A DNA stretch of 30,988 bases from Bacillota bacterium (GCA_029268085.1 JAJUHD010000004.1:1-30988), one strand, 5' to 3'; shown: positions 6,521-14,293, counted from the stretch's first letter. Notes: a model not told the origin generated them from the letters alone. Numbers and translations: made by a program.

Positions 6521-7666
6521 TCAGGATTCTTTGAATATGAGGGTCATGAAGTTTCGGATGCTCTTGCGCCAGACGGTCCATTCGTGGTATCCGGGGCACT
6601 CAAAATAGTCGCAGGCGACGCCGCATTTTCTAAGAAAATCCATGTTTTCGGCAATCTGGGAGTAGAGCCTTGACTCATCCGTGCCCACGGACATGTAGAA
6701 AAGCCTCGTCTCCTTCTTAAACAGCTCGGAGCCTGAAAATACGTCCCGGCAGTTGACCCAGCGGTACCAACGGTCATCGAAGGATCCGGAAAGCATGGCC
6801 ACATATCCGAAAAGCCCCGGATGATTGCAGGCCGTCTGAGCGCTGTGGTATGAACCCATCGAAAGGCCCGCTATCGCTCGCGATCCGGTTTCGGGTATCG
6901 TGCGGTAGCGGCTGTCTATGAGCGGCATACAGTCTTTCGTAAGCAGGCTGTCGAAGTCGCCGGCCAAAAATTCCCCGGGATTGTCGTAATTGATGTCGTA
7001 GAGGCAGTTCATTACGATTATCATTTCCCGGCAGGCGCCCTCCGCTATAAGATTATCGGCAATGTAATTGATTTTTCCGAGCCAGATCCAGTCCGCCTCG
7101 GTCTCGCCGCCTCCGTGATGCAGATACATAACCGGATAGCGCCGATCCAAATCCTTATTATACGAAGGAGGCGTGTATACCCAGCAGTTTGTGACATTCT
7201 TTGTTTTTGACGACCGGTAGAGCTCCATGTGCAGAGTGCCGTGCGGTACATCACGCCAAATGTAAGTGTCGTCGTTTTTGTCGGGCACCTCCACAAAGTT
7301 TAAGGACTCGTGCGCGCCGTAGGCAAAGGGCGCCTGAGGATTTCCGACGGAGGTGCCGTCTACATAAAAACGTATGAAATGGAAGCCCGGCTTGACGTTG
7401 TGCAGGGTAAGAGTCCAGTAGCCGTCTTCGCCCTTTATGAGCGGATGCCTGGTTTCCCCCAGCTCGCCGCCTATTCCGGATACCGATACGCTATGAGCCT
7501 CGGGCGCGTAAAAAGTGAACGTGACATTTCCGTCAAGGTCTGCGCTTGCGCCCTTTGGAGAGGGGTAATGCTTTGGACCGAGATTACCGTTGAGACGCAT
7601 CTGCATGTATGCGGGAGAGAAAAATAAAGGGTGAGATTCATAAGCGATATTGATCGGCTTGTCCAT
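6521..7666 (-). CDS. cytoplasmic CE1/Fes-like esterase with N-terminal E-set domain
   Basis: A 381-residue alpha/beta-hydrolase of the putative-esterase (enterochelin esterase/feruloyl esterase D) family. Residues about 35-125 form an immunoglobulin-like E-set module (FTFYAPEAHSVSVSG at 50-64), followed by the hydrolase domain. Triad candidates: Ser269 in GLSMG, Asp330 in VGTDES and His361 in PGYHEW. There is no signal peptide, so it probably acts inside the cell on imported oligosaccharide esters (acetyl, feruloyl) or similar; the substrate is inferred from the family only. The ATG at 7666 follows CGGAGG by 6 nt, and an excellent promoter lies at 7700-7727. It appears monocistronic. Confidence 0.88.
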   Translation of the reverse strand: MDKPINIAYESHPLFFSPAYMQMRLNGNLGPKHYPSPKGASADLDGNVTFTFYAPEAHSVSVSGIGGELGETRHPLIKGEDGYWTLTLHNVKPGFHFIRFYVDGTSVGNPQAPFAYGAHESLNFVEVPDKNDDTYIWRDVPHGTLHMELYRSSKTKNVTNCWVYTPPSYNKDLDRRYPVMYLHHGGGETEADWIWLGKINYIADNLIAEGACREMIIVMNCLYDINYDNPGEFLAGDFDSLLTKDCMPLIDSRYRTIPETGSRAIAGLSMGSYHSAQTACNHPGLFGYVAMLSGSFDDRWYRWVNCRDVFSGSELFKKETRLFYMSVGTDESRLYSQIAENMDFLRKCGVACDYFECPGYHEWTVWRKSIRNFMTLIFKES

Positions 7667-7699
7667 AACATACCTCCGATATTGATAATATACTAACTA

Positions 7700-7727
7700 A
7701 TTATATCTTACTTATCATATATGTCAA
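7700..7727 (-). promoter_or_regulatory. consensus sigma-A promoter of the esterase gene
   Basis: On the minus strand a perfect TTGACA (7727-7722), a 16-nt spacer and a perfect TATAAT (7705-7700), about 35 nt upstream of the start codon. A near-consensus promoter suggests either high basal expression or repression. Confidence 0.85.
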
Positions 7728-7969
7728 GTTCTGGCTGCAAATAAAGTATGCTGCACAAAAACCGGAGCGTTTTCCGTTAAGGCCGGAATGAAACTTATAA
7801 AAAATAACATATAATTTATGTAAAGTAAAAAGGATTAACAAACTTAATAGTAAAAACTCCAGAAAAAATGGGAATACACACCTATAATTTGAGTGATGTA
7901 ATGTAAAAATACTTTACAAAAAATCGCACAAAAAAGTTTGACTGCGACCATAGTTAAACTCCGGAAAGT
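7728..7969. other. A/T-rich intergenic stretch without a gene
   Basis: No coding potential is seen. GTAAAGTA near 7820 and TACTTTAC near 7910 are inverted copies about 90 bp apart, which may be a chance feature in A/T-rich DNA. Confidence 0.4.
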
Positions 7970-8026
7970 AAAAAATGCCGGCGTTATTTTGGACAGAAGG
8001 ATCAAAACTGTCCTATAACGCCGGCA
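7970..8026 (-). terminator. intrinsic terminator of gap
   Basis: On the minus strand TGCCGGCGTTAT-type arms (8026-8014 with 7987-7976) plus inner GGACAG/CTGTCC arms form a long stem, followed by TTTTTT (7975-7970). It lies about 50 nt after the gap stop codon. Confidence 0.85.
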
Positions 8027-8074
8027 CCTGCCGCTTTATTTTCAGTGTCCGTTATGAAAAGCAGAGCGGGATGC

Positions 8075-9115
8075 CTAGCTGGCCATAGCGGGAATTTTTT
8101 CTTCTTTGTGGTCCACGGAATACATATAGGAGATAAGGTCGAGTATCTTGTTGGAATAGCCTATTTCGTTGTCGTACCAGGCTATCACCTTGACGAAGGT
8201 GTCCGTAAGGGCTATGCCGGCGCCCTTGTCAAAAATGGAAGTATGGGTGTCGCCGAGGAAGTCCGATGAAACCACTTCTTCGTCCGTGTATCCCAGAATG
8301 CCCTTGAGTTCGCCTTCGGAGGCCTTCTTCATCGCGGCGCAGATTTCCTCGTAGGTTGTCGGCTTAATAAGATTGCAGGTAAGATCCACCACTGAAACAT
8401 CCAGAGTCGGCACTCGCATGGACATGCCGGTCAGCTTGCCGTTAAGCTCGGGAATAACCTTGCCTACGGCCTTTGCGGCGCCGGTGGAGGACGGAATAAT
8501 GTTTCCTGAAGCCGCGCGTCCGCCGCGCCAATCCTTGAGCGACGGTCCGTCTATCGTTACCTGCGTGGCGGTGACCGAATGCACGGTCGTCATAAGACCG
8601 TCCTTGATGCCGAAGTTGTCGTGCAGGACCTTCGCAATGGGGGCCAACGCGTTGGTGGTGCAGGATGCGTTGGAAACGAAGACCATATCGGAGCTGTATC
8701 TTTTGTTGTTAACTCCCATGACGAATATAGGGGTGTCGTCTTTGGGGGGTGCGGACATTATGACGTGCTTGGCGCCGGCGTCGATGTGGCCCTGCGCCTT
8801 TTCTTTTGTAAGGAAAACGCCGCTTGATTCAACGATATATTCGGCACCTATTTTGCCCCAGGGGATTTCCGCGGGATTCCTGAGCGAATATACCATGATT
8901 TTCTTACCGTTGACAGTTATGCTGTCGTCAGAATAGCTGATGTCGCCGTCAAACCTTCCGTGCATCGTATCGTAGCGAAGCATGTATGCCATATAATTCG
9001 GCGTCATTCCGGGATCGTTGATGCCGACAAACTCTATATCAGGGCTTTCTATGCCGGCTCTCAGCACCAGTCGGCCGATCCTGCCGAATCCGTTGATTCC
9101 AATTTTTATTCCCAT
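8075..9115 (-). CDS. gap: glyceraldehyde-3-phosphate dehydrogenase, type I
   Basis: Glycolytic NAD-dependent GAPDH that converts glyceraldehyde 3-phosphate and phosphate to 1,3-bisphosphoglycerate in the cytoplasm. The N-terminal Rossmann motif INGFGRIGR is at 7-15; GIND with Asp34 indicates NAD preference; the catalytic Cys152 is in ASCTTN and His179 is in TTVHS. At 346 residues it is slightly longer than the usual 335, through an extended C-terminal tail. The ATG at 9115 follows AGAGG by 7 nt. It is monocistronic: its own promoter is upstream, a terminator downstream, and no pgk or tpi is adjacent. A DeoR-type regulator gene lies 190 bp upstream on the same strand, which suggests sugar-phosphate-responsive control. 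Confidence 0.97.
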   Translation of the reverse strand: MGIKIGINGFGRIGRLVLRAGIESPDIEFVGINDPGMTPNYMAYMLRYDTMHGRFDGDISYSDDSITVNGKKIMVYSLRNPAEIPWGKIGAEYIVESSGVFLTKEKAQGHIDAGAKHVIMSAPPKDDTPIFVMGVNNKRYSSDMVFVSNASCTTNALAPIAKVLHDNFGIKDGLMTTVHSVTATQVTIDGPSLKDWRGGRAASGNIIPSSTGAAKAVGKVIPELNGKLTGMSMRVPTLDVSVVDLTCNLIKPTTYEEICAAMKKASEGELKGILGYTDEEVVSSDFLGDTHTSIFDKGAGIALTDTFVKVIAWYDNEIGYSNKILDLISYMYSVDHKEEKIPAMAS

Positions 9116-9178
9116 AATTCAACCTCTTTCAATACAACACATAAAGCAAAAACCAGCTTTTATTTTAAAACCCATTTT

Positions 9179-9207
9179 ATTGTATCAACAACATTTTTTG
9201 TTGTCAA
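9179..9207 (-). promoter_or_regulatory. sigma-A promoter of gap
   Basis: On the minus strand TTGACA (9207-9202), a 17-nt spacer and TACAAT (9184-9179), about 63 nt upstream of the start codon. Confidence 0.85.
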
Positions 9208-9222
9208 TAGTTGTTTCAACAA
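9188..9222. promoter_or_regulatory. paired ACAA/TTGT dyads over the gap promoter, candidate operator
   Basis: ACAACA-N5-TGTTGT (9188-9204) lies within the promoter spacer and -35 box, and TTGTT-TC-AACAA (9211-9222) lies just upstream of the -35. This placement fits repressor binding; the adjacent DeoR-family protein is the obvious candidate. No experiment is implied. Confidence 0.45.
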
Positions 9223-9239
9223 TTTATTCATGTTTTGGC

Positions 9240-9278
9240 AAAAAAAATAGAGCACAGCTTTTCAAACAAAAGTGTGCC
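9240..9278 (-). terminator. intrinsic terminator of the DeoR-family gene
   Basis: On the minus strand GCACA (9277-9273) pairs with TGTGC (9256-9252), with TTTT/AAAA inside, followed by a run of eight T (9247-9240). It lies 30 nt after the stop codon and separates this gene from gap. Confidence 0.8.
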
Positions 9279-9305
9279 CCGAAAAAAAGTATTTATTTAA
9301 GCAAT

Positions 9306-10058
9306 TCAAAGAACATTTATGCCATAAGTATTAAAAAGCTTTGCGGTTTCGGGCGACAAATGGTCGTCCGTGATAACGACGTCGATATCCTCGGGAGAGG
9401 CGAAGGAAAAGGTGTTGACAATTCCAACCTTGTGAGAGTCCATAAGCACGATGGTTTTTTCCGCCTTCCGTATTACGGCGCGCTTCAGTTCGTTTTCCGC
9501 CTCGACGGCACAGGTGAAGCCTGTGTCGAAGCTGAAGCCAGAGGTTCCCAGAAACGCGATATTGAAATTAAGACGTTCTATTTCGTTGATGCTCCGGATG
9601 CCGTTTACGCTGAGATTATAGCGATTGACCTCGCCTCCGATGAGATGCGCCCGGACCTTGGAAAGCTTGGTAAGCTCAAGCGCGCAGTTTATGCCGCTTG
9701 TGAAAATCATATAAGAATCATCGGGAAAATGGCTTGCCATCTCTATCGCGGTAGAGCCAGAATCCAAATAGACGGATAAACCGGGAGTCAGGAGCTTCAG
9801 CGCCTTCTGGGCGATAAGCCGTTTTTCCGCAGTGTTCCTTGCGGCTCTGATATTATAATCCACATCTGTTCCAACAATCATTCCGATAGAGCGGGCGCCG
9901 CCGTGCACTCGGACTATGCGGTTCTCCATATCGAGCGCCTTAAGGTCGCTCCTGAGAGTCATTTCGGATACATTTGGAAACTCGCTCTTGAGTCTTGCAA
10001 AGCTTACTGTGCCTTCCTTGTTGATGAGCTCCACTATGGTATTGCGCCGCTGATTCAT
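9306..10058 (-). CDS. DeoR-family transcriptional regulator
   Basis: A 250-residue DNA-binding regulator. Residues 1-57 form the DeoR winged helix (QRRNTIVELINKEG, then SEMTLRSDLKALD, then VHGGA at 52-56). Residues about 73-235 form the DeoRC sugar-phosphate sensor fold, with the ribose-5-phosphate isomerase-like LDSGSTAIEMA block (98-108). The family usually represses sugar-use genes and responds to phosphorylated sugars. The ATG at 10058 follows GGAGG by 8 nt. It has its own promoter and terminator and lies directly upstream of gap on the same strand, so gap is the most likely target; the effector is unknown. Confidence 0.92.
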   Translation of the reverse strand: MNQRRNTIVELINKEGTVSFARLKSEFPNVSEMTLRSDLKALDMENRIVRVHGGARSIGMIVGTDVDYNIRAARNTAEKRLIAQKALKLLTPGLSVYLDSGSTAIEMASHFPDDSYMIFTSGINCALELTKLSKVRAHLIGGEVNRYNLSVNGIRSINEIERLNFNIAFLGTSGFSFDTGFTCAVEAENELKRAVIRKAEKTIVLMDSHKVGIVNTFSFASPEDIDVVITDDHLSPETAKLFNTYGINVL

Positions 10059-10089
10059 TCACAAATCCTCCGTTTATCTTCTGGAGCAT

Positions 10090-10118
10090 ATTGTAATCCC
10101 GTAAAATCATTTTGTCAA
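10090..10118 (-). promoter_or_regulatory. sigma-A promoter of the DeoR-family gene
   Basis: On the minus strand TTGACA (10118-10113), a 17-nt spacer and TACAAT (10095-10090), 31 nt upstream of the start codon. Confidence 0.8.
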
Positions 10119-10596
10119 ACACGCATTTTTGTCGAAAAAAATCGTTCAAAAATTTTTCATGACTGGAAAAAAGAAATAGGGCGGAGGCAAGGAAAAAATT
10201 TTCAAACGGACTGCGCGCTTTGGTGAGAATTTCTAAACCGCAAAATAAGAAAAACAAAAATCAAGTTCGTATGACTTGAAGCAAAACAAAAAAATAGCCT
10301 TAATTTCGAGCGCGGTAATGCCTGGTGAAGAGAAAGAGAAAAAAGCCCTGAGGGCAATTTATAAGTCGGCATAAAAATGTTATATCGGAGCAAAAAGGGA
10401 TTAGTTTAGGGCAAAAGGGAAAATTCAAAATGCAAAAAATAATAAATATGGATAAATAATAAAATTTATTATTCTCAAAACCGCTAAAAATAACTATTTT
10501 TTTTACAAATTGCTTAACTATGGCAAATAAAATATGTAGTTTTATACAATTTCGTAAAAAAACGTCGTAAAATAGAAAAAAATATTGTAAAAGCTA
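10119..10596. other. A/T-rich intergenic region without a gene
   Basis: No coding region is supported. A 19-bp perfect palindrome (AATAATAAA-A-TTTATTATT) lies at 10455-10473. A short GCCC/GGGC hairpin followed by T6 on the minus strand is at 10339-10355, but its 4-bp stem is too weak to call. Confidence 0.5.
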
Positions 10597-10624
10597 TTGA
10601 CAATACAAAAAGTTGTATTATTAT
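10597..10624 (+). promoter_or_regulatory. sigma-A promoter of riboswitch 1 / flagellar leader
   Basis: TTGACA (10597-10602), a 16-nt spacer and TATTAT (10619-10624). The spacer contains a perfect dyad AATACAA-AAAG-TTGTATT (10602-10619) that could be an operator. It is a vegetative-type promoter, not the FliA type, and the predicted start is about 60 nt before the first aptamer. Confidence 0.7.
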
Positions 10625-10693
10625 GTTAAATACAAATATATGAGTCTGAACCCGATGATAATTCGGAGATCGGATTTATATACGGACAATAGT

Positions 10694-10779
10694 ATATCTT
10701 GGTAAAGCTGCCGAAAGGCAGTGACACAAAGCTAAAGGGCCTAAAGGTGAAAACCAATGGCAGCCAGTTGCCTGAGATA
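10694..10779 (+). ncRNA. cyclic di-GMP-I riboswitch aptamer (GEMM-I), copy 1
   Basis: Matches the GEMM-I consensus: core from GGTAA at 10701 to TTGCC at 10772 (P1 arms, extended by TATCT/AGATA at 10694-10698 and 10775-10779), a CTGCC-GAAA-GGCAG stem with the docking GNRA loop, the conserved CAAAGC block, GGGCCTAA, and the GGCAGCCAGTTGCC receptor arm. G residues are kept at the ligand-contact part of P1, so cyclic di-GMP rather than cGAMP is expected. It is followed by a terminator at 10820-10850, and the arm GCAGCCAGTTG (10760-10770) can alternatively pair with CAACTGCTGC (10819-10828) and disrupt it. Ligand binding should therefore favour termination (OFF switch). No intact gene follows before the second riboswitch. 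Confidence 0.93.
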
Positions 10780-10819
10780 CAAGAGTGGAGTTATCCCATT
10801 CGTTGTATTCTGCTTAGAC

Positions 10820-10850
10820 AACTGCTGCATTGCCGGCAGTTTTTTATTTT
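10820..10850 (+). terminator. riboswitch 1 expression-platform terminator
   Basis: The stem AACTGC/GCAGTT (10820-10825 with 10836-10841) is followed by a T-rich tract (T6 A T4). The ascending arm is complementary to the 3' arm of the aptamer, as expected of a switching terminator. Confidence 0.8.
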
Positions 10851-11343
10851 GATTTTTGTTTAACGTGCACAATTTGGCGCTGCCGTGAAGCTCTCCAAAT
10901 GACCTTCAATAAAAATCCGCAGGTTTTACTATGATATCCGAAAAGGGTAATCGATGAGTTGAGAGTATAGGAAATGAGCTGCCGGATGGTATAAAAAGAC
11001 ACTTTTTCAAGTTGTGGTTAGCTTGCAGAGAAAACACATCATATTGTGTTCTAATACAAATGGATAATATATATATTGCATTTTTTCCTTGTTTAACAGA
11101 CATCTGCTGAAGGATGAGCGGAAGAAACTGTACATATTGCGATCCGGCGCGTAAAGTCAGTGCGTAAAGCGCGTAATCAGAGGCACAAATCTTTGTTGAA
11201 AAAATTAATAGCGTAGTTTTAGCGGTAGACTGAAGCATTTGCCCCGGCGGGGCCGGTTTGGCGGTTTTTGCTCGATAAGATGCTGGACGGCATCATGATC
11301 GACTGCTTCAAAACGGCAGTTATTTTTATGAATGGCAATCGTA
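10851..11343. other. about 490 bp between the two riboswitches, no intact gene
   Basis: Neither strand shows a reading frame with a ribosome site or a recognisable protein. On the plus strand one frame is open for about 50 codons (10958 to about 11110) without a good start; on the minus strand a 110-codon frame (10906-11238) resembles nothing known to me. A GCCCC-GGC-GGGGC hairpin near 11241 and three GCGTAA repeats near 11147-11176 are present. It may be the remains of a gene once controlled by riboswitch 1, or a long leader. Confidence 0.5.
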
Positions 11344-11349
11344 TATAAT
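11344..11349 (+). promoter_or_regulatory. candidate -10 box for riboswitch 2
   Basis: A perfect TATAAT, with a predicted start about 6 nt before the extended P1 stem of the second aptamer. The -35 region (around 11321) is a poor TATTTT, so this is tentative. If real, the flagellar operon has two promoters, each with its own riboswitch. Confidence 0.4.
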
Positions 11350-11361
11350 ATATCCCATAAA

Positions 11362-11450
11362 ATTACATAATTGGTAAACCTGCCGAAAGGCAGGGGCACA
11401 AAGCTAAAGGGCCTAAAGGTGAGAACCTAAGGCAGCCAGTTGCCCGTAAT
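11362..11450 (+). ncRNA. cyclic di-GMP-I riboswitch aptamer (GEMM-I), copy 2, in the flagellar operon leader
   Basis: The core from GGTAA at 11373 to TTGCC at 11444 differs from copy 1 at only about six positions over 74. All GEMM-I landmarks are present: CCTGCC-GAAA-GGCAGG stem, CAAAGC block, GGGCCTAA and GGCAGCCAGTTGCC. P1 is extended by ATTAC/GTAAT. A terminator with T7 follows at 11490-11513 and flgB begins 78 nt later. By arrangement and by analogy to the flgB leader riboswitch of Clostridioides difficile, high cyclic di-GMP should stop flagellar operon transcription. Confidence 0.95.
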
Positions 11451-11489
11451 ACGGATTTCGAAAACGAATCATGTATTAAGGCTCAACAG

Positions 11490-11513
11490 CTGCTGCATAA
11501 GAGCAGTTTTTTT
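11490..11513 (+). terminator. riboswitch 2 expression-platform terminator
   Basis: The stem CTGCT/AGCAG (11490-11494 with 11502-11506), with a 7-nt loop, is followed by seven T. Upstream CAAC and GCTGC segments (11484-11493) are partly complementary to the 3' aptamer arm, which gives an antiterminator. Confidence 0.85.
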
Positions 11514-11591
11514 GCCGCAAAAATCCAGAGTAAAAATAATAAAGTACAAAAAATACAAATATTTTACAAAAATATCGAAGTGCAGGTGTAA

Positions 11592-11942
11592 ATGATGATA
11601 GAACTTCAAGGTTCCGCGTTAATGAAGAAATCATTGGATGCGCTGTGGATGCGACAAAAAACCATAGCAAACAACCTGGCGAATATCGACACCCCGGGCT
11701 ACAAAAGCAGGGAGGTAAGATTCGAGCAATACCTGAAAGAGAACGGCAGCTTCGAAGACGTCCCCGACCCAGAGATTTTCATCAACGATTCGACATCCCT
11801 GAGGGAAGACGGCAACAATGTGGATGTCGACAAGGAAGGCGTGGAGCTCTACAGGGTGCAGATCCAGTATGAGTACATGATCAGGAAGCTGTCCGACGAG
11901 TTTTCCAACATCAAAATCGTATTGACGGAAGGCAGGAAATAA
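11592..11942 (+). CDS. flgB: flagellar basal-body rod protein FlgB
   Basis: First gene of the flagellar operon; a proximal rod subunit exported through the flagellar type III apparatus and assembled on the MS ring. At 116 residues it is slightly short of the usual 130. It has the rod-protein N-terminal signature NNLANIDTPGYKSREVRFEQ (residues 26-45) and the C-terminal heptad-type helix (from about 75) typical of axial proteins. The ATG at 11592 is preceded by a GCAGGTG ribosome-site-like stretch. It lies 78 nt behind the terminator of a cyclic di-GMP riboswitch, so it is probably OFF at high cyclic di-GMP. flgC follows after 2 nt. Confidence 0.95.
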   Translation: MMIELQGSALMKKSLDALWMRQKTIANNLANIDTPGYKSREVRFEQYLKENGSFEDVPDPEIFINDSTSLREDGNNVDVDKEGVELYRVQIQYEYMIRKLSDEFSNIKIVLTEGRK

Positions 11943-11944
11943 GG

Positions 11945-12376
11945 ATGGCGTTTTTATCAAGTCTTAACATCGGCGGTTCGGCACTCACCGCTCAAAGGCT
12001 TCGCATGGACGTAATATCACAGAACATATCAAACAGCGAGACCACAAGAACCGCAAGCGGAACGCCGTATTACAGGAAATCCGTAGTGATGCGGGAACGC
12101 CCGGGAAGCTTCTCGGGGATTCTGAGCGGCGAGGCGGAAAAAGCCGGGAACGGCGTTGAGATCGCGAGCGTAGTGCAGAACGAGCAGGCGGTAAAGCTGG
12201 TTTACGATCCCTCGCATCCGGACGCAGGCCCGGACGGATACGTCAAATATCCCGACATCGACATGGTGAAAGAAATGATGGACATGATGTCCGCGACAAG
12301 ATCTTTCGAGGCGAACATCACAACGATCAACGCCGTAAAGAGCATGGCTTCCAGCGCGCTTCAGATCGGCAAATAA
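11945..12376 (+). CDS. flgC: flagellar basal-body rod protein FlgC
   Basis: Proximal rod subunit of 143 residues. Family landmarks: SSLNIGGSALTAQRLRMDVI at 5-24 and ISQNISNSETTRT (24-36) at the N-terminus; GYVKYPDIDMVKEMMDMMSA (96-115) and RSFEANITTINAVKSM (117-132) at the C-terminus, which form the paired helices of rod proteins. It begins 2 nt after the flgB stop with an AAGG ribosome site overlapping the end of flgB, so the two are translationally coupled. Confidence 0.97.
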   Translation: MAFLSSLNIGGSALTAQRLRMDVISQNISNSETTRTASGTPYYRKSVVMRERPGSFSGILSGEAEKAGNGVEIASVVQNEQAVKLVYDPSHPDAGPDGYVKYPDIDMVKEMMDMMSATRSFEANITTINAVKSMASSALQIGK

Positions 12377-12409
12377 CTGCAATCCAATCGAAATTAACGG
12401 AGGAGAGCT

Positions 12410-12712
12410 ATGAATATCAGTCCAATAAGTTCCGCAGGTGCGATAAGCGATATTACAAAGACTTCAAACACAAACAAAACCGCGGGAGGAAGCGGCGACT
12501 TCAGCCAGATTTTCAGGGATCTCATAAACAACGTAAACGAGACGGACCGCGTATCCAAAGAGGATATTTTCAAGATAGCGTCGGGAAATGCAGACGACCT
12601 TCACAACATAATGATTAATTCCGAAAAGGCGGAGCTAGCGACGCTGACGCTGGTACAGGTAAGGAACAAGGTACTGGACGCGTATAACGAGATAATGAGG
12701 GTGACTTTATAA
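12410..12712 (+). CDS. fliE: flagellar hook-basal body complex protein FliE
   Basis: A 100-residue adaptor between the MS ring/export gate and the rod. The C-terminal half DLHNIMINSEKAELATLTLV (64-83) followed by VRNKVLDAYNEIMRV (84-98) is the family signature. The N-terminal 30 residues are Ser/Thr/Asn-rich and poorly conserved, as usual. The ribosome site GGAGGAG lies 5 nt before the ATG. It is between flgC and fliF, the canonical position in Gram-positive fla operons. Confidence 0.95.
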   Translation: MNISPISSAGAISDITKTSNTNKTAGGSGDFSQIFRDLINNVNETDRVSKEDIFKIASGNADDLHNIMINSEKAELATLTLVQVRNKVLDAYNEIMRVTL

Positions 12713-12738
12713 AATTATTTTGAAACCGGTGGGTTCCT

Positions 12739-14292
12739 ATGATGAATAAGGTAAAGCTTTATTTCAGCAAGATAACGAATTATATAAAGAAACTCGACGC
12801 CAAAAAAAGAAATCTGTATCTGATCATTTTGGGAGTCGCCGTAACCGCTTCCGTACTGTCCGCGGTATTGCTCAACCAGAAGGACTATGTAGTGCTATAC
12901 AGAAACCTTGACACCAAAGAGTGCGCCGCCATAGTCAAAAGACTGGACGAGTTGAAAATATCCTCGAAAGTCGAAAACGGAAGCACGATATACGTTGAAA
13001 AGAAGGACGAGCCGAAGGTAAAGCTGCAGCTGGCCTCTGAAGGATACCCCAAGTCATCTCTGAACTACGACATCTTCACGCAGAATATCAATCTGATGAC
13101 GACGGATTACGAAAAGACGAAGTACAATCTGTTCCTCCTGCAGGAGCGGCTTCAGGGCTCGATAAAAACGCTTGAAAACGTAAAGGACGCCATAGTGACG
13201 ATAAGCATTCCGGACAACAGCACCGCGGTGCTGGACAAGGACAAGATACCTCCGAGCGCGTCCGTTGTTCTGAATCTCGTAAACGGCGTGACGCTGACCG
13301 AGAAGCAGATAAAGGGAATAGAGCTGCTGGTATCAAAGAGCGTTCCGGGACTGACTTCAAAAAACGTGTCGCTTATCGACCAGTCCGGAAAGATACTTAA
13401 CGATTCTTCGTCGGACGGCCTGCTCGTATCCACATCGGACCGTGTGAAGACGGAAAACGATATATCAAATATGCTAGTAAACAGGATAACGTCGGTTCTG
13501 GAGCCGATATACGGGAAAAGCAATATAAGTGTTGGTGTGAGCGTATCCCTCGACTACAGCAAGAAACTGACTGAAAAGACGGAGTACTCGCCCTCGAACG
13601 GCAATACCAGTCTCATAAACAACTACCGACAATCCTATGAGGGCTCGGCCAGCGGCGCAGCCGCCGCCTCCGGAATACCGGGAACGAGCAGCAACTCCAC
13701 GATCCCCGGCTATCAGGTCCCCACCGACAATGATAATAACCAGAACGTAAAAAACGACGTAAACGTGCAGTTCTTTGTAAATCAGGTAAAGGAGCAGGTC
13801 CAAAAGGAAGGCGCGGACATAAAGGATATAACGGTTTCCGTGCTGATAAACAAGAAGGACATGCCCGCCGACGAGGCGGAAAGGATTACGAAGATCATCG
13901 CGAACACTTCCGGCATAGCGAAGGAAAAGGTCGAGCTTCTTAGCACGGAATTTACCAAAGCCAACAGTAAAGTGGTCGTTGAGGCGGCCCCGAAAAACAA
14001 TCTGCTCAGCCTGCTTTCGCCGAAGTACCTGATTATCGCAGGCGCCGCGCTACTGCTTCTGCTTGTTCTTCTCTTTGTCTTCCTCAAGCTCAGACGCAAG
14101 AAACACAGGGCGCTGGAAAGCATAGTGGCGACCGGAGAAATCGAGCCGGAGAAGGACATAATGGCGGAATTCGCGAAGATCACCGAGACCAAGGAACAGC
14201 AGCTTACAAGGGAAATAAGGGAATTCTCAATAAAGACCCCGCAGATAACGGCGCAGCTTATAAGAACTCTTCTGAAGGGGGAAATCGATTAA
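12739..14292 (+). CDS. fliF: flagellar MS-ring protein FliF
   Basis: A 517-residue inner-membrane ring protein. Transmembrane segment 1 is at about 27-45, followed by YscJ/FliF ring-building motifs (YVVLYRNLDTKECAAIVKRL, 50-69) and the periplasmic domain with a Ser/Gly/Asn-rich loop around 290-340. Transmembrane segment 2 is at about 429-450. The cytoplasmic tail ends in TPQITAQLIRTLL (500-512), the FliG-binding helix. Two adjacent ATGs start the gene after a GGTGGG ribosome site. fliG begins 1 nt after its stop codon. Confidence 0.97.
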   Translation: MMNKVKLYFSKITNYIKKLDAKKRNLYLIILGVAVTASVLSAVLLNQKDYVVLYRNLDTKECAAIVKRLDELKISSKVENGSTIYVEKKDEPKVKLQLASEGYPKSSLNYDIFTQNINLMTTDYEKTKYNLFLLQERLQGSIKTLENVKDAIVTISIPDNSTAVLDKDKIPPSASVVLNLVNGVTLTEKQIKGIELLVSKSVPGLTSKNVSLIDQSGKILNDSSSDGLLVSTSDRVKTENDISNMLVNRITSVLEPIYGKSNISVGVSVSLDYSKKLTEKTEYSPSNGNTSLINNYRQSYEGSASGAAAASGIPGTSSNSTIPGYQVPTDNDNNQNVKNDVNVQFFVNQVKEQVQKEGADIKDITVSVLINKKDMPADEAERITKIIANTSGIAKEKVELLSTEFTKANSKVVVEAAPKNNLLSLLSPKYLIIAGAALLLLLVLLFVFLKLRRKKHRALESIVATGEIEPEKDIMAEFAKITETKEQQLTREIREFSIKTPQITAQLIRTLLKGEID

Positions 14293-14293
14293 C

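Noticed and set aside
10339..10355. GCCC-TGA-GGGC hairpin followed by T6 on the minus strand as a terminator
   Set aside because: The stem is only 4 bp and no minus-strand gene ends there.
10906..11238. 110-codon minus-strand frame between the two riboswitches
   Set aside because: The protein resembles nothing I know, has a poor start context and opposes the direction of the riboswitch transcripts; kept only as part of the unexplained region.
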